In this document: piece by piece, positions 1 to 8,829 of the stretch | How positions within the stretch are numbered: position 1 is the first letter of the stretch | How the letters are laid out: each line of letters begins with the position of its first letter | Source: Embleya sp049739465 | GTDB lineage: Bacteria > Actinomycetota > Actinomycetes > Streptomycetales > Streptomycetaceae | DNA length: 64,000 bases | NCBI RefSeq assembly: GCF_049739465.1 | Contig: NZ_JBMHHY010000001.1 | Span: 186,001-250,000, forward strand | Direction: 5' to 3' | Program-made: the position numbers and the translations under genes | The notes under the pieces: model-generated | The model's database searches: none | What the model was told of the DNA's origin: nothing | The model's input: only the letters and a program-made list of their open reading frames with translations

Positions 1-1
1 C

Positions 2-1138
2 GGTGAGACCGAATACGGCATCAAGGCCGTGCCCGCCGGCGGCTACTGCCGACTGATCGGGATGTTCCCGCCGGACGCGGACGGCCGGATCCAGGCGCGC
101 AGCACCTCGCCCTGGCGCAGCATGATCGAGGACGCCCGGGAGGCCTCCTACGAGGAGGTCGGGCCGGGCGACGAGAACCGGCTGTTCTACCAGCGCAAGC
201 CCTGGCAGCGGACCATCATCATGCTGGCCGGGCCGTTCATGAACCTGATCCTGGCGATCGTGCTGTTCGCGGTGTTCCTGATGGGCTTCGGGATCAGCCA
301 GACCACCACGACCGTCTCCTCGGTGTCCGAGTGTGTGGTCCGGGCCGACGCCAAGACCGACAAGTGCGGGCCGGACAACCCGGCCGCCCCGGGCAAGGCG
401 GCGGGCCTGCTGCCGGGCGACAAGATCGTGTCCTTCAACGGCACCGCGGTGCACGACTACGACAAGCTCCAGGACCTGATCCGCAAGTCGTCGGGCCAGG
501 TCGCGCTCGTGGTCGAGCGGGCGGGCCGGGAACTCCCCCTCAACGCGGTGCTGGCCCGCAACCAGGTGGCCAAGCTGGACGCCAACCACGTGCCGATCAA
601 GGGCGAATACGTGGAGACCGGCTTCCTCGGCATCTCGCCCGCGCGCGGCATCGAGCGGCAGAGCGCGTCCCAGTCGGTCGGCTACATGACCGACATGGTC
701 GACAACGCGTTCCACAGTCTGCTGCGCATCCCGCAGAAGGTGCCCGCGCTGTGGGGCGCCGCCTTCCAGGGCGACAAGCGCGACCAGGACTCCCCGGTCG
801 GCGTGGTCGGCGCGGCCCGGGTCGGTGGCGAGGTCGCCGCGCTCGACGTGCCCGCGTCGCAGCGGGTGGGCCTGATGGTCTTCATCATCGCCGGCTTCAA
901 CCTGTCGCTGTTCCTGTTCAACATGCTCCCGCTGCTCCCGCTGGACGGCGGGCACGTGGTCGGCGCGTGGTGGGAGTCGCTGCGCCGGATGTTCGCGAAC
1001 CTGCGCAAGCGGCCGGACCCGGGTCCGTTCGACGTGGCCCGGCTGATGCCGGTCGCCTACGTGGTGGCCACGATCTTCATCGCCTTCACCGTCCTGGTGC
1101 TGATCGCCGACCTGTTCAACCCGGTCAAGATCAGCTGA
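2..1138 (+). CDS. rseP: Site-2 intramembrane metalloprotease (M50), 5' partial
   Basis: C-terminal 378 residues of an RseP/Rip1-type zinc protease. The start and the HExxH motif lie before the window, and the frame is open from base 2. Visible parts are a hydrophobic segment at about visible residues 68-98 (RTIIMLAGPF onward), a PDZ-like domain at about 105-190 (core GLLPGDKIVSFNG), a second catalytic membrane element near residue 310 (MLPLLPLDGGHV, whose LDG aspartate is the expected third zinc ligand), and a C-terminal hydrophobic helix ending at the stop. The family cleaves anti-sigma factors and other membrane proteins within the bilayer. It lies 151 bp before ispG, in the same order as in Streptomyces. 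Family assignment is firm; the substrate is unknown. Confidence 0.93.
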   Translation, partial: GETEYGIKAVPAGGYCRLIGMFPPDADGRIQARSTSPWRSMIEDAREASYEEVGPGDENRLFYQRKPWQRTIIMLAGPFMNLILAIVLFAVFLMGFGISQTTTTVSSVSECVVRADAKTDKCGPDNPAAPGKAAGLLPGDKIVSFNGTAVHDYDKLQDLIRKSSGQVALVVERAGRELPLNAVLARNQVAKLDANHVPIKGEYVETGFLGISPARGIERQSASQSVGYMTDMVDNAFHSLLRIPQKVPALWGAAFQGDKRDQDSPVGVVGAARVGGEVAALDVPASQRVGLMVFIIAGFNLSLFLFNMLPLLPLDGGHVVGAWWESLRRMFANLRKRPDPGPFDVARLMPVAYVVATIFIAFTVLVLIADLFNPVKIS

Positions 1139-1289
1139 CACCGCGCCCGACGACGTGCCGTGCCGACCCGCCTTGTGTCGATCGGGCAACAGGTGGGTCG
1201 GCACGAGGGTACGGGCGCGTCCGCACCGGTGGGTGGTGGCGTAACTTTGAGGGCGACCTACCCGCCGAACCCACGGGACTCAAGCGAAC

Positions 1290-2447
1290 ATGACCGCGAT
1301 CCAGCTCGGAATGCCGTCCGTACCTGCCCGGCTCCTCACGCCGCGCCGCAAGTCACGGCAGATCATGGTCGGCAACGTGGCCGTCGGCGGAGACGCCCCG
1401 GTGTCGGTGCAGTCCATGACCACCACCCTGACCTCCGACGTCAACGCCACGCTTCAGCAGATCGCCGAGCTGACCGCCTCCGGCTGTCAGATCGTCCGGG
1501 TCGCGGTGCCCTCCCAGGACGACGCCGACGCGCTGCCCGCGATCGCGCGCAAGTCGCAGATCCCGGTGATCGCGGACATCCACTTCCAGCCGAAGTACGT
1601 CTTCGCCGCGATCGACGCGGGCTGCGCCGCGGTCCGGGTCAACCCGGGCAACATCAAGCAGTTCGACGACAAGATCGCCGAGATCGCCAAGGCCGCCTCC
1701 GCCGCCGGCACCCCGATCCGGATCGGCGTCAACGCCGGCTCGCTGGACAAGCGACTGCTCGCCAAGCACGGCAAGGCCACCCCCGAGGCGCTGGTGGAGT
1801 CCGCGCTGTGGGAGTGCTCGCTGTTCGAGGAGCACGACTTCCGGGACATCAAGATCTCGGTCAAGCACAACGACCCCGTCGTGATGATCGAGGCGTACCG
1901 GCTGCTCGCCGAGCGCTGCGACTACCCGCTGCACCTGGGCGTCACCGAGGCCGGCCCTTCGTTCCAGGGCACGATCAAGTCCTCGGTCGCGTTCGGCGCG
2001 CTGCTTTCGCAGGGCATCGGCGACACCATCCGGGTCTCGCTCTCCGCCCCGCCGGTCGAGGAGATCAAGGTCGGCAACCAGATCCTGGAGTCGCTGGGGC
2101 TGCGGCAGCGCGGCCTGGAGATCGTCTCCTGCCCGTCCTGCGGCCGGGCCCAGGTGGACGTGTACAAGCTGGCCGAGCAGGTCACCGCGGGCCTGGACGG
2201 GCTCACGGTGCCGCTGCGGGTGGCGGTGATGGGCTGCGTCGTCAACGGTCCCGGCGAGGCCCGCGAGGCGGACCTGGGCGTGGCGTCCGGCAACGGCAAG
2301 GGCCAGATCTTCGTCAAGGGCGAGGTGATCAAGACCGTGCCCGAGTCGAAGATCGTCGAGACGCTGATCGAGGAAGCCCTCAAACTGGCCGAGCAGATGC
2401 AGGCGGACGGCGTGCTCAGCGGCGAGCCGATCGTCGACGTCTCCTGA
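1290..2447 (+). CDS. ispG: 4-hydroxy-3-methylbut-2-enyl-diphosphate synthase (IspG/GcpE)
   Basis: 385-aa MEP-pathway enzyme that converts 2-C-methyl-erythritol 2,4-cyclodiphosphate to HMBPP with a [4Fe-4S] cluster. The N-terminal TIM barrel begins after RRKSRQIMVGNVAVGG. The C-terminal cluster domain shows the paired cysteines SCPSCGR and the third cysteine with its downstream glutamate in MGCVVNGPGEA. Length and motifs match actinobacterial IspG. ATG at 1290 is chosen because it follows a weak GGGA site and gives the usual N-terminus. It follows the M50 protease gene with no obvious terminator between them, so co-transcription is possible. Confidence 0.97.
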   Translation: MTAIQLGMPSVPARLLTPRRKSRQIMVGNVAVGGDAPVSVQSMTTTLTSDVNATLQQIAELTASGCQIVRVAVPSQDDADALPAIARKSQIPVIADIHFQPKYVFAAIDAGCAAVRVNPGNIKQFDDKIAEIAKAASAAGTPIRIGVNAGSLDKRLLAKHGKATPEALVESALWECSLFEEHDFRDIKISVKHNDPVVMIEAYRLLAERCDYPLHLGVTEAGPSFQGTIKSSVAFGALLSQGIGDTIRVSLSAPPVEEIKVGNQILESLGLRQRGLEIVSCPSCGRAQVDVYKLAEQVTAGLDGLTVPLRVAVMGCVVNGPGEAREADLGVASGNGKGQIFVKGEVIKTVPESKIVETLIEEALKLAEQMQADGVLSGEPIVDVS

Positions 2448-2561
2448 ACATCTCCCGAGCCTTTCCCCGGCTCGGCTCGGGCCCGGTCGGCGGCCGACCG
2501 GATCAATCCACTCGCCCACGCGGGTGACAATGTGTTGATGCGCCCCCACCCCGGGTGATCC

Positions 2562-2591
2562 GCCCCGATCATCGAGACACATGATCGGGGC
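2562..2591. promoter_or_regulatory. 11-bp inverted repeat upstream of hydrolase pair
   Basis: Perfect inverted repeat: GCCCCGATCAT at 2562-2572, an 8-nt loop, and ATGATCGGGGC at 2581-2591. It lies 114 bp after ispG and 27 bp before the GTG of the first secreted hydrolase. It could be a terminator for ispG or an operator for the hydrolases. There is no T-run, so the role is undecided. Confidence 0.5.
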
Positions 2592-2618
2592 ATCGCCCCC
2601 GGGGGAGGGGCGCCGCAC

Positions 2619-4064
2619 GTGGGACGCATCGTGGGGACCGCACTGGCCGTCATCGGCGTGATCTTGGGCACCGCAGCGGGACCCACGACCGGCCCTGATC
2701 CGGGCGATCGGCCGCCGGCCCGGGTGTCGCCGGGCATCGGATGGGGTGCCTGCCCCGCCGACGTGGCCGCCCCCGGACTGCGCTGCGGGACGCTGGCCGT
2801 GCCGGTCGACCAGGCCCGCCCCGACGGGCCCACCACCACGCTGGGCCTGTCGCTCGCGCGGGCGACCGGGCCCCGGCGCGGCACGATCGTGGTCAACCCG
2901 GGCGGCCCGGGCGGCGGTGGGATGTGGCTGGCCGACCAGGTCCACCGGGCGCTGCCGGAACAGGTGCGCCGGCAATACGACATCGTCGGCGTCGACCCGC
3001 GCGGCAACCACCACAGCGATCCCATCTCGTGCGTCGACCCGAGCTTCGACCGGGCGCCCAGGCCGGACCCGGTGCCCGCCACGCCGCAGGACGAACAACG
3101 CCTGGTCGAACGTGCCCGCGGTTACGCGCAGGGCTGCGCCGAGCGGGCCGGCGAACTGCTGCCGCACCTGGGCACGTTGGAGAACGCGCGCGACCTCGAC
3201 CTGGTGCGCGCCGCGCTCGGCGAAACCCGGATCTCCTTCATCGGCTGGTCGTACGGCACCTATCTGGGCGCGGTCTACGGGCAGTTGTTCCCCGAGCGGG
3301 TCGACCGGATGATCCTGGACAGCATCGTCGACCCGAGCCCGGAGCAGGTCTGGTACGGGTCCAACCTGCGCCAGGACATCGCCTTCCAGGGCCGCTGGCG
3401 GGACTTCGTCGCGGCCTCGGGCGCGGACCTGGACGAGGTCTTCACCCGCGCGCTCGCCGGCGTCCGGGCGCATCCCGCCGGAGGTCGGGTGGGACCGGCC
3501 GAGTTGTCCGACATCGCCACCCGGGCGCTCTACAGCTCCTCGGGCTGGCCGCGCCTCGCCGACGCGCTGCGCGCCTACGACCGGCACGATCAGGACCCGC
3601 TGGTCGCGTTGTTCGCGCCGCCGACCGCGCGCGACGCCAACGGGGCGGCGATCTACACCGCGATCGAATGCCACGACGGGCCGTGGCCGCGCGACTGGTC
3701 GGTCTGGGACCGCGACACCCGGGCGACGGACCGGATCGCCCCGCTGACCACCTGGACCAACACGTGGCTCAACGCGCCCTGCGCGTTCTGGCCGGTGCCG
3801 GCCCGGGCACCGGTCCGGATCGACGGACACGAGCTGCCGCCCGTACTGCTGATCCAGGGCACCCGCGATCCCGCGACCCCGCCCGCCGGCGCGCACGCGC
3901 TGCATCGTGCGCTGCCCTCGTCACACCTGATCAGCGTGCTCGGCGAGGGTGACCACGGGATCCTCGCCTTCCAGCCCAACGCCTGCGTGCTGACCGCCGC
4001 AGCGGCCTACCTGACCGACGGCACGCTTCCGGCGGGCCGCGACACCACCTGCGAGGCAACGTGA
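2619..4064 (+). CDS. Secreted TAP-type alpha/beta hydrolase (tripeptidyl aminopeptidase-like)
   Basis: 481-aa S33-family hydrolase with a C-terminal TAP-like domain, related to Streptomyces secreted tripeptidyl aminopeptidases. An N-terminal hydrophobic segment (about residues 5-22) looks like a signal peptide. The nucleophile elbow is GWSYGTYLG. The oxyanion region is VVNPGGPGGGG. The acid is in IQGTRDPATPP and the histidine in GEGDHGI, so the triad is complete. GTG at 2619 has a strong GGGGGAGGGG site 8 nt upstream. Its stop overlaps the start of the next, paralogous gene (GTGA), so the two are translationally coupled. Substrate specificity (short peptides) is inferred from the family. Confidence 0.88.
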   Translation: MGRIVGTALAVIGVILGTAAGPTTGPDPGDRPPARVSPGIGWGACPADVAAPGLRCGTLAVPVDQARPDGPTTTLGLSLARATGPRRGTIVVNPGGPGGGGMWLADQVHRALPEQVRRQYDIVGVDPRGNHHSDPISCVDPSFDRAPRPDPVPATPQDEQRLVERARGYAQGCAERAGELLPHLGTLENARDLDLVRAALGETRISFIGWSYGTYLGAVYGQLFPERVDRMILDSIVDPSPEQVWYGSNLRQDIAFQGRWRDFVAASGADLDEVFTRALAGVRAHPAGGRVGPAELSDIATRALYSSSGWPRLADALRAYDRHDQDPLVALFAPPTARDANGAAIYTAIECHDGPWPRDWSVWDRDTRATDRIAPLTTWTNTWLNAPCAFWPVPARAPVRIDGHELPPVLLIQGTRDPATPPAGAHALHRALPSSHLISVLGEGDHGILAFQPNACVLTAAAAYLTDGTLPAGRDTTCEAT

Positions 4065-5554
4065 CCCGCACCGTCCGTGTCCTGCTGGCCGGGGTGTTGA
4101 CCGCCGCCGTGCTCACCGCCGCCGCCCCCGCCCGCGCGGGCACCGAGGCGATCGGCTGGGGCACCTGTCCGAAGGGCACCGCGCCGGGGGAGCGGTGCGG
4201 CACGATCGACGCGCCGCTCGACCACGCCCGCCCGGCGGGCCCGCGGATTCGGGTCGGCGTCTCGAAGGTCGCCGCGACCGGGACCAGGGCCGAGTACCAG
4301 GGCCTGCTGATGGTCAACTTCGGCGGCCCCGGCGCCTCTTCGGTCGGCTCGATGGCGGCCCTTGCCGGCGGCCTGCCCGAGCGGGTGCGCCGGGCCTACG
4401 ACGTGATCGGCTTCGACCTGCGCGGGCGCGGCACCAGTACGCGCGTGGTGTGCACCGACCCGGAGACCTTCGGCCGCGGGCCCAAGCCCGATCCGGCCCG
4501 GCCCGGCAGTCGGGCCGCGCACCTGGCCGCGACCCGCGCGTTCGCCGACGGCTGCCGGGCGTCCGCCGCCGAATTGTTGCCCCACCTGACCACCCGCGAC
4601 ATCGCGCGCGACCTCGACCTGGTCCGGGCCGCGTTCGGCGCGGATCGACTGAGCATCCTGGGCTACTCGTACGGCACCTACCTGGCCGCGGTCTACGGCC
4701 AACTCTTCCCGCATCGGGTGCACCGGATGCTCCTGGACAGCGTGGTCGACCCGACCCGGGTCTGGTACGGGACCGGCTTCCTACAGGCCCGCGCCTTCCA
4801 CGCACGGCAACTCGACTGGGCGGGCTGGGCGGCGGACCGCGCCGAGCGCTACCACCTGGGCGGCACCGCGGCGCAGGTGCTGGCGACCTGGGACCGGGCG
4901 CGCGCCGCACTCGCCGCGACTCCGGCGGGCGGGGTGTTCGGCGGCGTCGAGTTGGATCAGTACACGATCGGCAAGCTCTACACCGAGCGGGACTGGCCGA
5001 CCCTGTCCCGCGCGCTCGCCGACTATGTGTCGGGCGATCCGGCCGCGCTGCTCAAGGCCCGGCGGGTGGCGACCGCCGAGGAGGTCAACTTCGAGTCGGT
5101 GTTCCAGACCGTCTCCTGCGCGGACGCGCCGTTCCCGGCCGACGAGGCCGTCTTCGAGCGGGACATGATCGACCTGCGGCTGCGCTACGGCGCGCTCGGC
5201 GCGGCGATCGCCTCGCCCGGCGCGTGTCTGTACCTGCAGACCAACACCGCGCCGCCGACCCGGATCGACGGCGCCGGGCTGCCCGGCGTGCTGCTGATGC
5301 AGTCGGTCGGCGACCCGGCCACGCCCTACGACGGGGCACTGCGGATGCATGCCGCGCTGCCGTCCTCGCGGCTGCTGACGGTGCGCGGCAACGGGAACCA
5401 CGGGCACTACCTGGTCGACGGGCCGTGTGTGGACGATTCGGGCACCGCGTACCTGGTCGACGGCACCCTGCCGGCGACCGACACGGAGTGCGCGGCCCGC
5501 CCGCCGGCGAACCCGGATCCGCGCCGCGAGCAGGTGATGCGCCCGGGGCGGTGA
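4061..5554 (+). CDS. Second secreted TAP-type alpha/beta hydrolase
   Basis: 497-aa paralogue of the preceding hydrolase. It starts at a GTG that overlaps the upstream stop (GTGA, 4061-4064). Residues 1-28 form a typical signal peptide with a hydrophobic core and an AAPARA-like cleavage zone. Triad: Ser in GYSYGTYLAA, Asp in SVGDPATPYDG, His in GNGNHGHY. Both proteins keep the IGWG(T/A)CP start of the mature domain and the C-terminal cysteine region (DTECA here, DTTCEAT in the first). This points to tandem duplication of an exported peptidase gene. Confidence 0.87.
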   Translation: MTRTVRVLLAGVLTAAVLTAAAPARAGTEAIGWGTCPKGTAPGERCGTIDAPLDHARPAGPRIRVGVSKVAATGTRAEYQGLLMVNFGGPGASSVGSMAALAGGLPERVRRAYDVIGFDLRGRGTSTRVVCTDPETFGRGPKPDPARPGSRAAHLAATRAFADGCRASAAELLPHLTTRDIARDLDLVRAAFGADRLSILGYSYGTYLAAVYGQLFPHRVHRMLLDSVVDPTRVWYGTGFLQARAFHARQLDWAGWAADRAERYHLGGTAAQVLATWDRARAALAATPAGGVFGGVELDQYTIGKLYTERDWPTLSRALADYVSGDPAALLKARRVATAEEVNFESVFQTVSCADAPFPADEAVFERDMIDLRLRYGALGAAIASPGACLYLQTNTAPPTRIDGAGLPGVLLMQSVGDPATPYDGALRMHAALPSSRLLTVRGNGNHGHYLVDGPCVDDSGTAYLVDGTLPATDTECAARPPANPDPRREQVMRPGR

Positions 5555-5607
5555 GCCGGCCGCGGCCCGCCCGGCGAACCGGTCGGCTCCCGGGCGGCGC
5601 GCGAGGC

Positions 5608-5638
5608 TTGGACCTGCATAGGGTGGTGCCGCGATAAC
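5608..5638 (+). promoter_or_regulatory. Candidate vegetative promoter for the GNAT gene
   Basis: TTGGAC at 5608-5613 and GATAAC at 5633-5638 are 19 bp apart, about 30 bp before the acetyltransferase start. This resembles a -35/-10 pair by eye only; the spacing is one or two bases long. Confidence 0.3.
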
Positions 5639-5667
5639 TGGCATTTCCCCAAGGTCCGCCTGATGGC

Positions 5668-6525
5668 ATGGTGAGGCACGTGCTGAGCTCGGTTTCCACC
5701 AAAGTCCTGGACGGGACCGACCTGTCCGCCGTCCAGGCGCTGCTCGACCGCGATCCGGTCACCAACGTCTTCGTCGCGTCCCGGGTCCGCCTCGCCGGCG
5801 TCGATCCGTGGCGACTGGGCGGCGAGCTGTGGGGCTATTACCGGGACGGCCTGCTCACGTCGCTGTGCTACGCGGGCGCCAACCTGGTCCCGGTCGAGGC
5901 CGGCCCCGACGCGATACGTTCCTTCGCCGAGCGGGCCCGGCGCCAGGGTCGGCGCTGCTCGTCGATCGTCGGCCCGGCCGAGGCGGCGGCCGATCTGTGG
6001 CGTCTGCTGGAGCCGGTGTGGGGGCCGGCCCGCGACATCCGGCCGGTCCAGCCGCTGATGGTGGCCACCGAGCCGGCCCGCGAGGTGCCGGCGGATCCGC
6101 TGGTGCGCCGGGTGCGGCCGGACGAACTGGATCTGGTGATGCCCGCGTGTGTGGCGATGTTCACCGAGGAGGTGGGCATCTCGCCGCTGATCGGCGACGG
6201 CGGCACGCTCTACCGCGCGAGGGTGGCCGAACTGATCGCGGGCGGGCGCGCGTTCGCCCGGATCGAGGACGGCAAGGTGGTGTTCAAGGCGGAGATCGGC
6301 GCGGTCACTCGGCATGCCTGTCAGATCCAGGGCGTGTGGGTGGCGCCGGAGCGGCGCGGCGAGGGGTTGTCCGAGATCGGCATGGCGGCGGTGTTGCGGC
6401 ACGCGTTGACCGAGGTGGCGCCGGTGGCCAGCCTTTACGTGAACAGCTACAACAATCCCGCGCGGGCGGCCTATCGGCGGGTCGGGTTCGCCGAGACCGG
6501 CGCGTTCATGAGCGTGCTGTTCTGA
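5668..6525 (+). CDS. GNAT acetyltransferase with N-terminal DUF4081-like domain
   Basis: 285-aa protein. The N-terminal half (about 1-130, containing DPVTNVFVASR and the GELWGYY strand) resembles the DUF4081 domain fused to GNAT in actinobacteria. The C-terminal half (about 145-285) is a GNAT fold with acetyl-CoA-binding segment APERRGEGLSEIGMAA and the terminal NPARAAYRRVGF motif. Function is unknown beyond probable N-acetyl transfer. Several starts are possible (ATG 5663 is in another frame; ATG 5668, GTG 5671 and GTG 5680 are in this frame). None has a strong ribosome-binding site, so the N-terminus is uncertain by a few residues. Confidence 0.87.
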   Translation: MVRHVLSSVSTKVLDGTDLSAVQALLDRDPVTNVFVASRVRLAGVDPWRLGGELWGYYRDGLLTSLCYAGANLVPVEAGPDAIRSFAERARRQGRRCSSIVGPAEAAADLWRLLEPVWGPARDIRPVQPLMVATEPAREVPADPLVRRVRPDELDLVMPACVAMFTEEVGISPLIGDGGTLYRARVAELIAGGRAFARIEDGKVVFKAEIGAVTRHACQIQGVWVAPERRGEGLSEIGMAAVLRHALTEVAPVASLYVNSYNNPARAAYRRVGFAETGAFMSVLF

Positions 6526-6562
6526 TGGGCGACGAGGACACCCCGATGGAGTGCGTGTGCTG

Positions 6563-7090
6563 ATGGAGTGGACGTGCCGGGTCGTCGATCTCGCCGAGTA
6601 CGCGGACGAGGCGGTCGAGGTCCAGGCGTATGCGTTCGGCCTCGCCGACGACGAGATCGCGGTCCGGCAGCGGATAATGCGCCGGCACGCGACCTTCGCC
6701 GGGGTGCGGTCGCTGGGCGCGTTCGACGGCGGTGGTCGGCTGGTCGGCTTCGGCTACGGCTATCCGAACCTGACCGACCAGTGGTGGAGCCTGGTGATCG
6801 AGCCGCACCTGGCCCGGGCGGGCCATCGGGCCTGGCTCGACGCGTCGTTCGTGGTCGGCGAACTGCATGTGCTGCCGCGCTGGCAGGGGCACGGGATCGG
6901 CCGCACGCTGATCAGGCTGCTGTGCCAGGGCCAGGACCGGGCGCACATCCTGCTGTCCGCCCTCGACGAACAGACCCCGGCCCGCCGCCTCTACCGCGGC
7001 CTGGGCTTCGTCGACCTGGCCCACCCGGTCCTGTTCCCCGGCAACGACCGCCCGTACACGGTGATGGGCGCCGTCCTGCCGTTCGCCTGA
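6563..7090 (+). CDS. GNAT family N-acetyltransferase
   Basis: 175-aa single-domain GNAT. Visible elements are VVGELHVLPRWQGHGIGRTL (the acetyl-CoA pyrophosphate loop) and the late motif ARRLYRGLGF. ATG at 6563 is preferred because GGAG lies 11 nt upstream. A GTG at 6551 is an in-frame alternative adding four residues. It follows the larger GNAT gene by 37 bp and is probably co-transcribed with it. The substrate cannot be read from sequence. Confidence 0.85.
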   Translation: MEWTCRVVDLAEYADEAVEVQAYAFGLADDEIAVRQRIMRRHATFAGVRSLGAFDGGGRLVGFGYGYPNLTDQWWSLVIEPHLARAGHRAWLDASFVVGELHVLPRWQGHGIGRTLIRLLCQGQDRAHILLSALDEQTPARRLYRGLGFVDLAHPVLFPGNDRPYTVMGAVLPFA

Positions 7091-7429
7091 GCGACGGGCG
7101 GCCGGCCGGCCGGGGGCTCGGGACGGTGCTCGGCGCCGGACCCGGGACGGCGTAGGTCGGGGCGCCCACGGGCGGGGGTCCGGCCGAGTGCCGACGGAGT
7201 GTGTGCGCGGGTGGGGGATTGGTGGGTGGGGTGCGCGACGGCCGCTCCGCGAGGGACGCGGGTCCACTTCCGCCGGTTGCCCATCGGCGGCCGTGCATCG
7301 GCTCGATGCCGACGATCGGCGGGCGGCCGGGTTCGGGAGGATCGGCTTCCCCACGGGCGGCGGGTCCGTGCCGCTCGGGGTGCCCGTCGGCGGGCGGCAG
7401 GGGTGGGCGCGGCCGGTCCGCGTGGGGGT
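7091..7429. other. Non-coding gap between convergent genes (expected proS position)
   Basis: 339 bp of GC-rich sequence between the GNAT gene and the opposing APH-type kinase gene. No convincing gene, strong hairpin or repeat is seen. By my recollection of Streptomyces gene order, proS (prolyl-tRNA synthetase) lies about here; no trace of it is visible. Confidence 0.6.
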
Positions 7430-8347
7430 TCAGGTCAGCCATTCGGCAACGGACAGCAGGTCCGGGCCGGATGGGTCGTCGACGGACAGGCACCACAGGC
7501 CCAGGGACAGGGATTGGATCAGGGCCCAGCCGCGCACTCGTTCCGGGTCCAGGTCGAGGGCCTCGGCCAGCCACGTGACCCGGCGGCGGATCAGCGCCTG
7601 GGGGCGGGTTTCGGCCACCACCGTGGCCATCCGGTCGCGGACCAACGGGCCCAGGTCGAAGGCCCGTTCGCCGAGCATCGGCCTCGGGTCGATGGCCAGC
7701 CACTTGGCCCGGTCGCCGGCCAACACGTTGCCGTGGTGGCAGTCGGTGTGCAGGACCACCACCTCCGGCTGTGACGCGGCCAACTCGCGGCACAGCGCGA
7801 CCGCCTCGTCCACCAGCGACTCGGCACACGGACCGGCCAGCTCGGCGTACCGGCGCGGGATCGATTCGCCCCAGTGTTCGGCGCGCTGGGCGACCGGCTC
7901 GATCGGGCAGTCGGCGGGCGGCGGCACCCACAACCGGCGGACCACCTCGGCGGCCTCCAGCATCGCCCGGTCCTCGGCCAACGAACGCAGCGAGACGTCC
8001 GGATGCAGCCGCTCCAACAACAGCGCGCCGTGCTCGGGATCCGCGTCGAGCAGCCGCACCGCCCCGGCGCCCCGCCACAGGTCGAGGGCGGTCGCCTCGT
8101 GCGCTGTGTAGCGGTCGATCCAGCCCAGCTTGAGCGTGGCCGGTGTCCCGTCCGCGCGCCGCACCAGGAAGGTCAGGCTCAGCGCGCCGCCGGGAATGAT
8201 CGGCCGCTCCACGGTCAGCTCCCACCGCCGGACATACTCGCCGACCGCGTCCGGCAGCCCGGCCAGCCACCGGCGCGCGGGCTCCTCGCCGCACCAGCGC
8301 TGTGCGGTCCGGGTCAATCGCTCCGGTACCTCGACCCGATCGCTCAC
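7430..8347 (-). CDS. APH-type phosphotransferase (streptomycin/hydroxyurea kinase-like)
   Basis: 305-aa aminoglycoside/hydroxyurea-kinase family protein. The catalytic loop is LHTDCHHGNVLAGD (HxD...N), followed by the metal-binding IDPRPMLGERAFD, as in APH(6)-like enzymes. GTG at 8347 overlaps the stop of the upstream ferritin-like gene (GTGA, 8344-8347), which fixes the start and shows translational coupling; a longer open frame to 8437 is not needed. Real substrates of chromosomal members are mostly unknown, so antibiotic resistance should not be assumed. The conserved position before rimP suggests a housekeeping or metabolite-kinase role. Confidence 0.85.
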   Translation of the reverse strand: MSDRVEVPERLTRTAQRWCGEEPARRWLAGLPDAVGEYVRRWELTVERPIIPGGALSLTFLVRRADGTPATLKLGWIDRYTAHEATALDLWRGAGAVRLLDADPEHGALLLERLHPDVSLRSLAEDRAMLEAAEVVRRLWVPPPADCPIEPVAQRAEHWGESIPRRYAELAGPCAESLVDEAVALCRELAASQPEVVVLHTDCHHGNVLAGDRAKWLAIDPRPMLGERAFDLGPLVRDRMATVVAETRPQALIRRRVTWLAEALDLDPERVRGWALIQSLSLGLWCLSVDDPSGPDLLSVAEWLT

Positions 8348-8829
8348 GTACGGCCCCCCGCCGTCGGTGTCCCCGAGGCGCCCGCCTCGGGCAGCCCCGG
8401 GAACGGCGTGCTGGCGCCCCGCCAGCGCACCGCCCACACCGCGCTCTCGCGCAGCCAGTTCGCCGCGTCCTCGCGCAGCGGCGCCCCGGCGGCGGCCACC
8501 AACGCGCCCAGGTGCAGCGCGACGCCCTCCTCCAGGAACACCGCGAGCCGCGTCGCGTCGGCCGGCGTGTCCACCGGGAACGGAATCGTGTACGCGGGCG
8601 CCGCCGCGGGCGCGATCGCGCCCCGATCGGCGATCAACCGGCCGATCGCATCGCGCCGGGCCCGATGTGTGTCCAGCGCGGTGCGCGCCTGGGTACGCGC
8701 CGCCCCGGTCAGCCGCCCGCCCGCGACGCCGTAGCCGTAGACGGCCGCGTGCTCCGCGTCCAACGCGTCGCGCAAAGCCTTGACCTCGGGGGTGGCCGGC
8801 CCGGACGGGGTCGGCCGGGACGTGCTCAC
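8344..8829 (-). CDS. Ferritin-like DUF4439 protein
   Basis: 161-aa predominantly helical protein. The first helix carries ALRDALDAEHAAVYGYGV, the Glu/His/Tyr pattern of DUF4439 ferritin-like domains. A second helix pair has TRLAVFLEEGVALHLGAL. GTG 8829 overlaps the stop of the upstream lipoprotein gene (GTGA, 8826-8829), and its own stop overlaps the kinase start. The three genes therefore form one tightly coupled unit. There is no signal peptide. Metal binding is possible but not shown. Confidence 0.82.
   Translation of the reverse strand: MSTSRPTPSGPATPEVKALRDALDAEHAAVYGYGVAGGRLTGAARTQARTALDTHRARRDAIGRLIADRGAIAPAAAPAYTIPFPVDTPADATRLAVFLEEGVALHLGALVAAAGAPLREDAANWLRESAVWAVRWRGASTPFPGLPEAGASGTPTAGGRT

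Noticed and set aside
7430..8347. APH-type gene as an acquired antibiotic-resistance determinant
   Set aside because: It is translationally fused to a conserved chromosomal unit and shows no mobile-element context.
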